A stretch of DNA of 64,000 bases from Dallia pectoralis. Taxonomy: Eukaryota; Chordata; Actinopteri; Esociformes; Umbridae. The stretch covers positions 12,510,824-12,574,823 of the forward strand of contig CM055747.1 in NCBI GenBank assembly GCA_029465975.1, written 5' to 3'. Shown here in pieces: positions 47,212 through 59,459 of this stretch. The stretch's first letter is position 1, and each line of letters begins with the position of its first letter. The notes beneath the pieces are model-generated. The model did no database searches, was not told the DNA's origin, and was given only the letters and a program-made list of their open reading frames with translations. A program made the translations under genes and the position numbers.

Positions 47212-49165
47212 TAGAGTACTTACAGTATCCTCCCCTCTTCTAATATTTACTGTAACCACTCCTCTTAAGTACTTACATTATCCTCCCCTCTTCTAATATT
47301 TACTGTAACCACTCCTCTTTAGTACTTACAGTAACCACTCCTCTTAAGTACTTAAAGTATCCTCCCCTCTTCTAATATTTACTGTAACCACTCCTCTTTA
47401 GTACTTACAGTAACCACTCCTCTTAAGTACTTACATTATCCTCCCCTCTTCTAATATTTACTGTAACCACTCCTCTTTAGTACTTACAGTAACCACTCCT
47501 CTTAAGTACTTACATTATCCTCCCCTCTTCTAATATTTACAGTAACCACTCCTCTTTAGTACTTACAGTAACCACTCCTCTTAAGTACTTACATTATCCT
47601 CCCCTCTTCTAATATTTACTGTAACCACTCCTCTTTAGTACTTACAGTAACCACTCCTCTTAAGTACTTAAAGTATCCTCCCCTCTTCTAATATTTACTG
47701 TAACCACTCCTCTTTAGTACTTACAGTAACCACTCCTCTTAAGTACTTACATTATCCTCCCCTCTTCTAATATTTACAGTAACCACTCCTCTTTAGTACT
47801 TACTGTAACCACACCTCTTAAGTACTTACATTATCCTCCCCTCTTCTAATATTTACTGTAACCACTCCTCTTTAGTACTTACAGTAACCACTCCTCTTAA
47901 GTACTTACATTATCCTCCCCTCTTCTAATATTTACAGTAACCACTCCTCTTTAGTACTTACAGTAACCACTCCTCTTAAGTACTTACATTATCCTCCCCT
48001 CTTCTAATATTTACTGTAACCACTCCTCTTTAGTACTTACAGTAACCACTCCTCTTAAGTACTTACATTATCCTCCCCTCTTCTAATATTTACAGTAACC
48101 ACTCCTCTTTAGTACTTACAGTAACCACTCCTCTTAAGTACTTACATTATCCTCCCCTCTTCTAATATTTACTGTAACCACTCCTCTTTAGTACTTACAG
48201 TAACCACTCCTCCTCTTAAGTACTTAAAGTATCCCCCCCTCTTCTAATATTTACTGTAACCACTCCTCTTTAGTACTTACAGTAACCACTCCTCTTAAGT
48301 ACTTACATTATCCTCCCCTCTTCTAATATTTACAGTAACCACTCCTCTTTAGTACTTCCTGTAACCACACCTCTTAAGTACTTACATTATCCTCCCCTCT
48401 TCTAATATTTACTGTAACCACTCCTCTTTAGTACTTACAGTAACCACTCCTCTTAAGTACTTACATTATCCTCCCCTCTTCTAATATTTACTGTAACCAC
48501 TCCTCTTTAGTACTTACAGTAACCACTCCTCTTAAGTACTTACATTATCCTCCCCTCTTCTAATATTTACAGTAACCACTCCTCTTTAGTACTTACAGTA
48601 ACCACTCCTCTTAAGTACTTACATTATCCTCCCCTCTTCTAATATTTACTGTAACCACTCCTCTTTAGTACTTACAGTAACCACTCCTCCTCTTAAGTAC
48701 TTAAAGTATCCCCCCCTCTTCTAATATTTACTGTAACCACTCCTCTTTAGTACTTACAGTAACCACTTCTCCTCTTAAGTACTTACAGTATCCTCCCCTC
48801 TTCTAATATTTACTGTAACCACTCCTCTTTAGTACTTACAGTAACCTCTCCTCTTAAGTACTTACAGTATCCTCCCCTCTTCTAATATTTACTGTAACCA
48901 CTCCTCTTAAGTACTTACAGTAACCCCCCTCTTCTAATATTTACTGTAACCACTCCTCTTAAGTACACACAGTATCCTCCCCTCTTCTAATATTTACTGT
49001 AACCACTCCTCTTTAGTACTTACAGTAACCACTCCTCTTAAATACTTACAGTAACCCCCCCTTTTCTAATATTTACTGTAACCACTCCTCTTTATTATGT
49101 ACAGTAACCACTCCTCCTCTTAAGTACTTACAGTAACCACTCCTCCTTTCTAGTACTTAGAGTAC
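47212..49165. repeat. 79-bp minisatellite made of two related halves
   Basis: About 24 units alternating cttacagtaaccactcctct, taagtacttacattatcctc, ccctcttctaatatttactg and taaccactcctctttagta. Both halves contain gtaaccactcctctt, so the 79-bp unit looks like a fused dimer of a shorter ancestor. It begins right at the end of the Tc1 copy. Confidence 0.93.
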
Positions 49166-51701
49166 ATAGACAAGATGCACAACATAACTCACACTTCTCT
49201 AGGTATTCAGTCACAATTCAGAGGTCAAGGTGTTTTCACTTAACAAAATTATTAAACACAATTAACCAACAGGATGAACAATGCCTGTGGCCAGGTCGAT
49301 CCTGATTCAAGCACATCACTTGACATGCCAACACAGACACTGTTTTGTATTGCTGTGCACTAGGCAGGAGCTTGCACAGATGTGGCTGCCACAGTCCTGA
49401 ATCCAAGGATGCCTCATTTTCCCTAAAGACAATCCTGATCCAGTTGTCATCAGATCAAGGGCTGCCGTTATGGCAAAAATAGATTAATATGACTGAGGCT
49501 TGTTCTCACATTAAAGGTTTTCAAACAACATTAATTTTGTCACGTCAACTACTATTATTACGAGTGTTTTTAAACGTATGTAGTGTTGGGTGACATCACA
49601 AAGTAATCACTAATCAACGGTATTTCAAAGGAATCATCAATGGTGATTTGACAGATGATGTTTTAAACATCTGGCCCATATGGTCAGCCAGCTCACACCT
49701 GGACAACACACAGCCGGGCCAAATGCCAAATGGCCCCACCCAATCCCATCTGGCCTGGACGCCTGTTTAATGGCAGCTAGGAAGTTCATTAACATAACGC
49801 AACGGTACATTGTAGAGTGTAGACGGCACGAAGAGCTCTAGCAGGTTCTCAAAACGTCAATTCATTCCTCTCTAACACCTTTCCAATGTCAGATGAAAAT
49901 TGGTCTTTTGCAGCAAAAACACTGCGCTGTCTCTGTCTGGCATGTAGGTATAAATAAGATAATTTGCCTTTTTCTCCTCAGCTCCTCGTCGGATTTCAAT
50001 GTGGCCCAGATTATGTGCATCTCTTTCATAATCTGCCATTGATCATGGAGGCATGTAATGGAGTTATATTAATAGAGTTCTATTTGGGCCAACAGCCTAA
50101 ATGAAAGCATTGCAAGGTATTGAATAGAGAAAACAAACAGACTACGGCTTAAACGTGACTGGTGCCGTTCTGTAAATGACATAACTAACAACAGGGTAAC
50201 ACACGTGTGTCATTCAGAGTAGTAGGCTTTCAATTGTCATAAAAACCTATTCTACAATGTCTGGTCTTAAACCAACATGCCAATCAAATCACTCTCCAAT
50301 TTGCCAATTTCCTCAACGCAAAAACGAAGACAAACTTAAATACAAGTACTAATTAACCAAATATGGAGCAGCTGAAAATGATAATGAAACAAGAGTCCAA
50401 GCTGTGGCATGAACACTGGGTTTTGTGGTGTTAAATAAAAATACAAAATGGAGGGCCGATGCCCCAAAGTTTTTGTATTTTTTGTAATTTGACATTATGA
50501 AAGATTGCATTTTTTAAGTTTCCAAAAGCAAAAAAGGTTTTCATATTGTTTTCATATTGTTTTTATATGTTTTTATGCATGGATATTACACACAGTCAGT
50601 GGACTTTCTTTTAAGAACTTCATAAAGCACATTGCTGTGGATTTAGTAAGGCCCATGTACGCAACTAAGCCAGCCGAAGAAGCCAAGGAATGGAGGCGAT
50701 TCATGATACTACACACTAACAATAAACTTGGTTAGCTATGTCAAACATAAAACTAAATATTCAGTTATGAACAGAAGCTCTGTTAACCAAATCTTTCCTG
50801 CTTCATAATGTTTTCCAAATGTTGTTGATTACAAATAGGTCTATCATACGAATGTAAAGTAATGAAATGTAGGCAAAGCTTACACTGAGCCAAAAATGTA
50901 TGAAAGAAAAAGAACAACATCATTTATTTTTCGATGATTTCATGAGGCAAATAAAACAATTACTATGCAGTTCTAACGACAAGACTGCTTCTATCCAGCC
51001 CGTGATATACAGATCGACCAAACTCACACATAGGCCTATGTAGAGAAAAGCCCGAGTGTCATTAAACAGTCCCTGCTCCATCACTCGCGTCACAGACACC
51101 GTGACGCCCTCAACATGTAATGTTCCCGAGAGCCTGTATAATCGTAAATCACAATGTTTTATAGGTACGTAATCACAGCAGCACAAAGGTTGACAGCACT
51201 GAACCCTATATTCATATCTGATCCCCCCCTTCCCCCACCGCCCGTCATCATCCCAATTTACATTTATATTATAAACCGCAGAGCTTCAAATTACCGTTGA
51301 GCAGCTACCATCTCTTTGTTTGGCTGGGGAGAGTATTGATTGGATTTAAGCGGAAATGAATTTGGAATACAGCCAAGCTGTGTCCTGATGAATTGTGATG
51401 TCATATCCTTTGCAGTGAATGGTAGCCGTGTAACAATTTCTGGAAGACTACTACACTGTTTTGTGGTTATTCACAGTCCAGCGATATTATACTGCAAGCT
51501 GATGTGTAATAGTGCATAGCATCGATGAGGAAAGTCATGCCACTGGCGATATTCCTATGCCACAACTGGCCGATGCCAATGTTTTGTCATGTTTATACCA
51601 GTGTTAGCTGGCATTAACTAAGCCTAAATAAATGTCGCCTCGAAGGATGCCTCTTATTTCAACGAATGTACAATCAATAATACAAAAGCACTCTTTCTAT
51701 A
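49166..51701. other. Intron, no feature recognised
   Basis: About 2.5 kb of unique-looking intron without an identifiable element or exon. Small ORFs only. Confidence 0.45.
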
Positions 51702-52465
51702 AACAGTGCATCTGCAAAGTATTCACAGCGTTTAACTTTTTCCACATTTTGTTCTGTTTCAGCCTTGTTGCAAAATTGATTCAATTCATTTTTTCCCCAC
51801 AGATTCTACAAACAATAACCCATAATGATAACGTTTTCAATATCTTTACAAAGATTCACCGCCTTTGCCATGACATTTAAACTTTAGGTCAGGTGCATAC
51901 TGGTTCCACTGATCATCCTTTGGCCTCATCATCCGTAAATGGACGAAGTTTGGAACTACCAGGACTCTTCCAAGAGTTGGCCGTCAGCCAAACTGAGTGC
52001 CTTAGTCAGGGAGGTGTCCAAGAACCTGATGGTCACTGACGGAGCTCCAGCGTTGCTCTGTGAAGAGAGGAGAACCTTCCAGAAGGACAACCATCTCTGC
52101 AGCTCTCCACCAATCAGGCCTGTATGGTATAGAGTAGACTCAGTAAAAGGCACATGACAGCCGGCCTGGAGTTTGCCAAAAGACCCCTGAAGGACTCAAC
52201 AAGAAACACGATTCTCTGGTCTGAAAAAACGAAGATTTAACCATTTGGCCTGAATGCCAAGTGTCATGTCTGATGGAAACCAATGCACCGGTCATCTCCT
52301 ATCTATTAAAAATAAAAAACAAACATTTTTCTCTTTGTCATGGTGGGGTATTGTGTGTAGATTTTTGAGGGAAAACTGAATTGAATACATTTTGGAGAAA
52401 GTCTGCAAGATTACAAAATGTGGAAAAAGTAAAGCGTTGTGAATACTTTCCTGGATGCACTTTAT
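51702..52465 (+). mobile_element. Internally deleted Tc1-like transposon
   Basis: Terminal repeats aacagtgcatctgcaaagta on the left and gtgaatactttcctggatgc on the right. Inside, an open stretch (51939-52157) reads EVWNYQDSSKSWPSAKLSAL, REVSKN and TFQKDNHLCSSPPIRP. This is the linker and helix-turn-helix part of a Tc1-like transposase with altered residues. About half of the usual 1.5-kb length is missing, including most of the DDE domain. Confidence 0.85.
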
Positions 52466-53963
52466 TTTAATAACAAAGGAGTCTACAAAATAAGTCTGAT
52501 AATTCATGGACGATGTATCATTGAAATAATAAATGCACATTCCATTTCTTTATTTGTCCATCATAGAATGTTTGAAAATTAGGCAGGTCTCACAGAGGTC
52601 TCAAAATCGAAAAATGCCATAGTTAGTAATTGGATACAGAGTATTTTTCCAAGTGGTAGTTTGTTTAAATTATCTGTGTTTCTGAAGTTTGATTGTTAAG
52701 TGCTCTGACATAGTAAGCAGCCTAAATAGCATTTAATTATTCTAGTCAACTTTGCATTGATGTGCCAAGTCGATTCCAAACCACTCATATTGGCTGCCAA
52801 CCCCTGTCCATTTACACCATAAACACAAAACGAACCAGTATGTTGTATTTAGATACAAAATAATAAAAGTGTATCCAGTAACAATGAATGAGCAATATTT
52901 GTACTCAATTTACAAAATAATCCTGTGATTAATCTACAAAGGAAAAAAATATCTGAATTGTTCATCTCTGCCTGAAAGGAGGTTTGTGTGGAGAACTGTC
53001 CTGTAGTAATGTGACGTTGTTGCTAGCAGTTGCAGCGTGATCTCAAAAAACTCTGCCCAAACTAACCGCCACGTGTGTGAACAAAACAATGAGAAAAAGT
53101 AGGCTTCAGGAGATTTTTGGGTGAAAAGTATCGTGGACTGGAAATGACTCTTAGCCATCAGTCACGTCGCGCCCATGGTCACATTGCCCCTGCTGAAGAC
53201 CAAGTCCTTAAAGAAGGTCCTGGTCTGTTGTGGTGGATCAATTAGCTGGATCCAAGGGGGACTTGTTCTCTGTGTGTTCCAACTTAACCACTCATTAAAT
53301 TATACTCGCCTATATCGATTGCCTGCGGATATAGTGGCGCATACCTAACTACTACTACTAAAATTATTACTACTAATACAATTACTATTAATAATAATAT
53401 TTAGCAAACACTAACACTAATGTTACTACTACTAATAATATATTTTTGCAAATACTACTTCTACGATTACTACTACTGCTACTATTACTACCGTCAATAC
53501 TGCACCTACAACAACTATACTTTTTTAAATAAAAACAATAAAAATCGCACACTGCCATAACACTATATAGTAGTCTGTAAATGAAATATGCAACAGCAGA
53601 TCTATAATATAGTCTATATTGTGAAGCCAGTGTAACAGTACTTCAGAATCTTTGTCCAGGGGGATCAATATGTACCGCACTTGTCACCGGAGGAGTAGAG
53701 TTCAGTGGGTGTCTGAATGAAGGCTTTTGTTCAAAACCACAAGCTAATGAGTTTTACCGAATGAAGAACGCACAACCTTCACAAAATCCCCTTTCCAAAT
53801 GTGTTTAAGTGGCCCTGGTTCAAAATAATTTTCAATTAACAGTATAATGTTCCAATATGCTTTTAATTAATAAAAATAAATCAATGCTTGATTAACTACT
53901 CATCTACACAACCAGAACTTGTCAAAGAGTAAAGGCCCAGTCCGGACTGTTGTAGTTCCACTG
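52466..53963. other. Intron with a trinucleotide-rich stretch
   Basis: Ordinary AT-rich intron. A degenerate (ACT/ATT)n stretch lies at about 53350-53510. Confidence 0.5.
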
Positions 53964-55529
53964 CCTGTGTTTGATAACTGAGCTAAGCGTGTTAACCTGA
54001 TCCTAAGTTACCTGTGTTTGATTACTGAGCTAAGCATGTTAACCTGATCCTAAGTTACTTGTGTTTGATAACTGAGCTAAGCATGTTAACCTGATCCTAA
54101 GTTACCTTTGTTTGCTTACTGAGCTAAGCATGTTAACCTGATCCTAAGTTACCTGTGTTTGATAACTGAGCTAAGCATCTTAATCTGATCCTAAGTTACC
54201 TGTGTTTGATAACTGAGCTAAGCATGTTAACCTGATCCTAAGTTACCTGTGTTTGATAACTGAGCTAAGCATGTTAACCTGATCCTAAGTTACTTGTGTT
54301 TGCTTACTGAGCTAAGCATGTTAACCTGATCCTAAGTTACCTGTGTTTGATAACTGAGCTAAGCATGTTAACCTGATCCTAAGTTACCTGTGTTTGCTTA
54401 CTGAGCTAAGCATGTTAACCTGATCCTAAGTTACCTGTGTTTGATAACTGAGCTAAGCATGTTAACCTGATCCTAAGTTACTTGTGTTTGCTTACTGAGC
54501 TAAGCATGTTAACCTGATCCTAAGTTACTTGTGTTTGATAACTGAGCTAAGCATGTTAACCTGATCCTAAGTTACTTGTGTTTGCTTACTGAGCTAAGCA
54601 TGTTAACCTGATCCTAAGTTACCTTTGTTTGCTTACTGAGCTAAGCATCTTAATCTGATCCTAAGTTACCTGTGTTTGATAACTGAGCTAAGCATGTTAA
54701 CCTGATCCTAAGTTACCTGTGTTTGATAACTGAGCTAAGCATGTTAACCTGATCCTAAGTTACTTGTGTTTGCTTACTGATCTAAGCATGTTAACCTGAT
54801 CCTAAGTTACTTGTGTTTGCTTACTGAGCTAAGCATGTTAACCTGATCCTAAGTTACCTGTGCTTGCTTACTGATCTAAGCATGTTAACCTGATCCTAAG
54901 TTACCTGTGTTTGATAACTGAGCTAAGCGTGTTAACCTGATCCTAAGTTACTTGTGTTTGCTTACTGAGCTAAGCATGTTAACCTGATCCTAAGTTACCT
55001 GTGTTTGCTTACTGAGCTAAGCGTGTTAACCTGATCCTAAGTTACCTGTGTTTGCTTACTGAGCTAAGCATGTTAACCTGATCCTAAGTTACCTGTGTTT
55101 GCTTACTGAGCTAAGCATGTTAACCTGATCCTAAGTTACCTGTGTTTGATAACTGAGCTAAGCATGTTAACCTGATCCTAAGTTACTTGTGTTTGCTTAC
55201 TGATCTAAGCATGTTAACCTGATCCTAAGTTACTTGTGCTTGCTTACTGATCTAAGCATGTTAACCTGATCCTAAGTTACCTGTGTTTGATAACTGAGCT
55301 AAGCATGTTAACCTGATCCTAAGTTACTTGTGCTTGCTTACTGATCTAAGCATGTTAACCTGATCCTAAGTTACCTGTGTTTGATAACTGAGCTAAGCAT
55401 GTTAACCTGATCCTAAGTTACTTGTGCTTGCTTACTGATCTAAGCATGTTAACCTGATCCTAAGTTACCTGTGTTTGCTTACTGATCTAAGCATGTTAAC
55501 CTGATCCTAAGTTACCTGTGTTTGATAAC
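53964..55529. repeat. 47-bp minisatellite
   Basis: About 33 units of ctgtgtttgataactgagct followed by aagcatgttaacctgatcct and aagttac. Two alternating unit types, tttgataactgag and tttgcttactgag (or gatct), occur in irregular order. Confidence 0.95.
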
Positions 55530-57443
55530 CTGAGATGAGCCAAAGGTCCACTTATTGATGATATGACAATCGTATTGGTCAAGTGAGAACGGTGTGCCAG
55601 TCAACACAAATCCGTTTTTCAAGGAATAAAGATTAAAGTTAAGGTTTTAGGGGTTGTTGAGGAATAAGAATTAGGTTTTAGATTTAGGGTTCACGTTAGG
55701 TTTAAGGGGTTGTTCAAGGCTAAGAGTTAGGGTTCAGATTTAGGGGTCACGTTAGGTTTAAGGGGTTAGGTGAGTTTGTCGCCACAAAGATAGAATAACC
55801 AGCATGTGTGTCTGTGTGTGTTTTTGAAAATAATTTATTTTATAAATAATAAAGGTTAACCCTGAACAGAATCACAGCAATGCCTGATCTGCGATTCTAG
55901 CCAATGTACAGCTCCAGTGAGATTCAATCAAGGAATTCCATAAGCAGCGATGAAACTCTTTTCGGGACAAATGCCCTTGACACACACAAGCACATGGCAA
56001 TACAAATCCCACATACAGTATGTAAATGCAAAACCAAGAAGACTCAAATACCGTATTTGCAAAACATGAAAATTATAATATTGGTTTCAGAGAACAACAC
56101 AAAGAAATAAACACGACTCAGTTCGTGTAGGACAGCAAAGATTATCAGCAGAAAAATAAAAACGGTTCATCTGTTTTTTCAATCAGAGGGATTCCCATGC
56201 ATCTCCACCTTTTAATTTACCGGTGTCCCTTGCCAAGAAAAAGCATTGACTTAAGTCTTCCTACTTTCTTTAGTCCGAATGGTCAACAAGATACTTGTTA
56301 ATGTATAAATGTAATACAACAGCCTAGTGTCGCCTCCATTACAGCTGAAAGGCAGCTGCTTAACTAACAGACAGTAGTCCTTTCACCATTACAATAGGAC
56401 ACTTCAAACAATTCATAAAGAACCATACACTGTAGCTAGCAATCAGACGATTTTTGGATGAAAACCTAGAATACAGCATCTGTATACAGTAAATCAAGAA
56501 AACACTTGAACAGTAATGTAGGATGGTGGTGTGTAAGTGCTATGATTCGTGGGTAATCTCATGGGTGTCTATTTGTCCAGGTTAAGAGCCCTCGTGTGAC
56601 TGATTACAATCCCCTGACTAAATGATCCAAATGATTCCACTCCATGAAAAGACGCTTCAATAGCGTTCCCTGTTGCTGGAACCAAAACATGTTGCGCTGA
56701 AACATGAAAATTCGCTGCCTCCTGGTACTTTTGCAATCGTCTATCTGAGAAGGCCCAAATTCGCTGGCCACATGTTTGTTAGTGATGCCACATAGTTCTG
56801 AATATTCTAACCATAACACCAGCTTGTCCAAACCTCGTGGTGTTGACCACAGGTACGTTCGCTTGACTTGTAAATGGGTTTGCGAGAGAAACTTGGAAAG
56901 TTAAACACGTACGAATAAGTATGTAACCTTGTATAGGAAGGACATTGATTTTACTGAATTTCAGATTATACTTACAGATTCACAGATTTTCCAAGCTTCA
57001 ATACGGCCATACATTCAAATTACAAAATGTACCGTGTTCAATTTTCTTTAAATACCTATTAGAATAGTCAGCTAAAATTAGCCTGTGCTAACAGCTAACT
57101 CCTCCACCGCCCACACTGCTGAACTAATGCTGGCAAATGTAATAATTATTGCCTTTATTACTCACTGACTTTGCTGATAGCTACTTTATTGAGTAAAGGT
57201 GAACTTACTGCTCCTGGGTTGTGTGGTTATTCCACATAGTTATGGAGACATAATCGAACGTTGTTGAGTTTATCGGGACAAGACATCTCCTGAAGTAGAT
57301 AAATAAAAAAATGAAAATTCAAACCCCAGAGCCTGTAACAAAATCATGGCTAGACGGTAACAGCCTGTTCCAGCTTGAGCCTGCCGGCCTGACTGACTGG
57401 AAGTGTAACGTGGCCTGATTGATGAAACAGGATCTGCACTCAC
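55530..57443. other. Intron start after the first coding exon
   Basis: Contains gttagggtt-type stretches at about 55630-55770. Otherwise about 1.9 kb of ordinary intron up to the donor at 57443; no other exon seen. Confidence 0.5.
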
Positions 57444-57939
57444 CGTCCTCAGTGGGCACGTAGACGTTGAGGTACAGACAGTCTTCGCTCTGGTTCTGCA
57501 CGTAGCCCGCCGCCGCATCCAGGTTGTCAGTAAACCACACCGGCAGCATGATCTCAGGCAGGACCCCGAGCACATTCTGCGGACACACCGGGGCAAAGTG
57601 AGTGGCGTTGCGGATCTCCTGCCAAGAGCCCGGCGCCTCGGGTGGCTGAAAGCGGCGTTCGCCGATTGGCGGGGTGGCATAGGGCACGCCCAGGTACTGC
57701 TCCACTGGGCCCAGGATCTCGTTGTTCAGCTCCTTCCTGACGCCGCGCAGCTTGCCGTAGCCCGTGGTTACCATGGGGTATTTACCGCTGAGGTCGGTCC
57801 GCTGGCAGGAGGACAGGGCCAGACGGAGGGCTAGGCCCAGGAGCCACACCAGGCAGGTGTCAGACATCCGGCGGGCGCACGAGCTCTGCGTTCCGCAGGG
57901 CCCCTGGCGTCTGGGGCCGATCTTCGGGAAAAACGACAT
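57444..57939 (-). CDS. nlgn2: Neuroligin-2-like, first coding exon (N-terminus)
   Basis: This exon encodes the signal peptide and the start of the cholinesterase-like ectodomain of a neuroligin, a postsynaptic adhesion protein that binds presynaptic neurexins; NLGN2 acts at inhibitory synapses. The exon gives 165 codons plus one base, ending in Pro-Thr-Glu-Asp before the donor gtgagtgcag, so it is phase 1. Visible family motifs are ELNNEILGP, LGVPYATPP, RRFQPPEAP, IMLPVWFTDNL and NQSEDCLYLNVYVPTEDG. ELNNEILGP, RRFQPPEAP and WFTDNL favour NLGN2 over NLGN1/3/4. N-glycosylation sequons are NAT and NQS. The first ATG (57939) has G at -3. A second in-frame ATG at 57867 (residue 25) directly precedes a hydrophobic stretch (CLVWLLGLALRLAL) that looks like the signal peptide, so either may be used. 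The gene reads leftward; the a/b paralogue cannot be told. Confidence 0.93.
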
Positions 57940-58011
57940 GTCTTGCGATCCTTCAGAGCACAACTGGGTGTTTAGTTGCGCGCGGGACGGGGAAGGCCCT
58001 CCGAATCTAAA
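57940..58011 (-). other. nlgn2: Possible nlgn2 5'UTR part of first coding exon
   Basis: On the minus strand a pyrimidine-containing stretch ending ctactcag lies just right of 58011, a plausible acceptor that would give about 72 nt of 5'UTR before the ATG at 57939. Neuroligin genes usually have upstream non-coding exons, but I cannot identify one. The frame is open upstream (TTG TGC TCT…) with no ATG before 57939. Confidence 0.35.
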
Positions 58012-59459
58012 CTGAGTAGGTTACTGGAGTTACCGGGAGAAATAAGATATTGGGAGGGTTGAGGGGTTTGGTCAAAAGCAAAGGTGCAGTGTGCTTCTTC
58101 TTAGCATGGCGCGTGAGCGGTGAGAGAGCAGGCGTAGGACAGGGGAGTAACGGGGACATCTTCAGGTGGACCGTCTGCTCAGGTCCATTCTCCCGGGAGC
58201 TCCTGATTGGCCAGCTGGGGACTGACAGCTCCCTCAGCCAACACGGCACACCTGGGTACACACATGGGGTCAGAGTTCACGGTAAGTTAGCGGGTCTATG
58301 TTACGAGAGCAACATAGCTGGTTTCAGCGTGTGAATAGCCAACGCCGATAGAATGTCAACGTAAGCATGTAAGATTTGCGTGAAATTGTGCATTATTGCA
58401 TGGCTGAGTTGCAGGACAACTACTACAACGCGTCCCAGTTCACATGTACGCGTCTTAGATATACCCTCCACACTACGGCACAATGAGGCATTAAACGCTC
58501 TCCATGTAATCGACACAACTCCTGGGGGAACATGACAGCAATAGAAGCCCATTGACACATCAATCCGGAAGAATAAAAAAGCGTGACACAGCGACACGGC
58601 AAGTTCCCCCCCCACCCCGACACACACCTTTGTGTGTATGGGATGGATTCCCCCACACTGTTCTGTTTAGTTGGTTCCTGCCTTCCCATGGTTCCACCCG
58701 AATGGGCGGCACTAATCTGGCCCTGGCTGTGGGAGATGGAGCCGTTTAGGCGTGATAAAGGCTTGATGTGACTGGGCACACTGTCTGCCGAATATCCCCC
58801 CACCTCCGCTACTGCAGCTGCCACACCTGATGACATTTGAACACACTGGAGTGACGGCATGAGACGCTACGACAAGATGAGAACGTGCAATTCTGGTTTG
58901 AGAGAAATGAGAGAAATGAGGACAGAGGCAGCTGGTTGACTGAGAAGGCAACTACATCCATTGCCGAGCATGACTCCATTTTAAAAAAGGCCGGCTAAGA
59001 AATCTGTAACTGTGCCGTACTGTCAAACGGTGTTTGTGAAGAGATTGACTCAACTGCAGCGTGAACATTTCAACGGTCTGACGAATGAAACATAGACATT
59101 ATTTCTTAAAAGGAGATAAACATATATTGAACAGTTGGATTACAAAAACAATATAGCTGCACTGTGATTTGATTCCGTGAGACAAATGGTTAAACACTGT
59201 GTAGGGATGTATAAAAGACATTTGTATCTCAAGCCAACGAAGCCAGGTGCCGACCTATCTCACAGACAGACACAGATTTACAACACAATGACAGACCTTC
59301 TGACCGATATGCCGTCCGAGGGACCGCCAGCATTGAATCAAGCATTTTTAAATACTGACCGTTAAAACAATGATGTGTAATGATGTTTATGATCTCCGTT
59401 TGGCAGGTGGAAAAAACTGTGTTTTGTGTTTGCACATTAACGCAAAACAAGACAGATTA
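58012..59459. other. Sequence upstream of nlgn2 start codon
   Basis: About 1.4 kb that may hold 5'UTR exon, intron or promoter sequence. No TATA box or CpG-rich promoter is recognised. Overlapping small ORFs have no similarity I know. Confidence 0.35.

Larger units (their letters stand above)
32034..57443 (-). other. nlgn2: nlgn2 intron between first coding exon and splice-site-A exon
   Basis: This 25.4-kb intron starts gtgagtgcag and ends ccttag on the minus strand. No other host exon is recognised in it. It holds Tc1-like remnants, six tandem arrays (17 to 79-bp units) and unannotated AT-rich sequence, listed separately. Confidence 0.85.

Noticed and set aside
55630..55770. Interstitial telomere-like sequence (gttaggg phrases)
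   Set aside because: The phrases are irregular and do not form a TTAGGG array; ordinary degenerate repeat.
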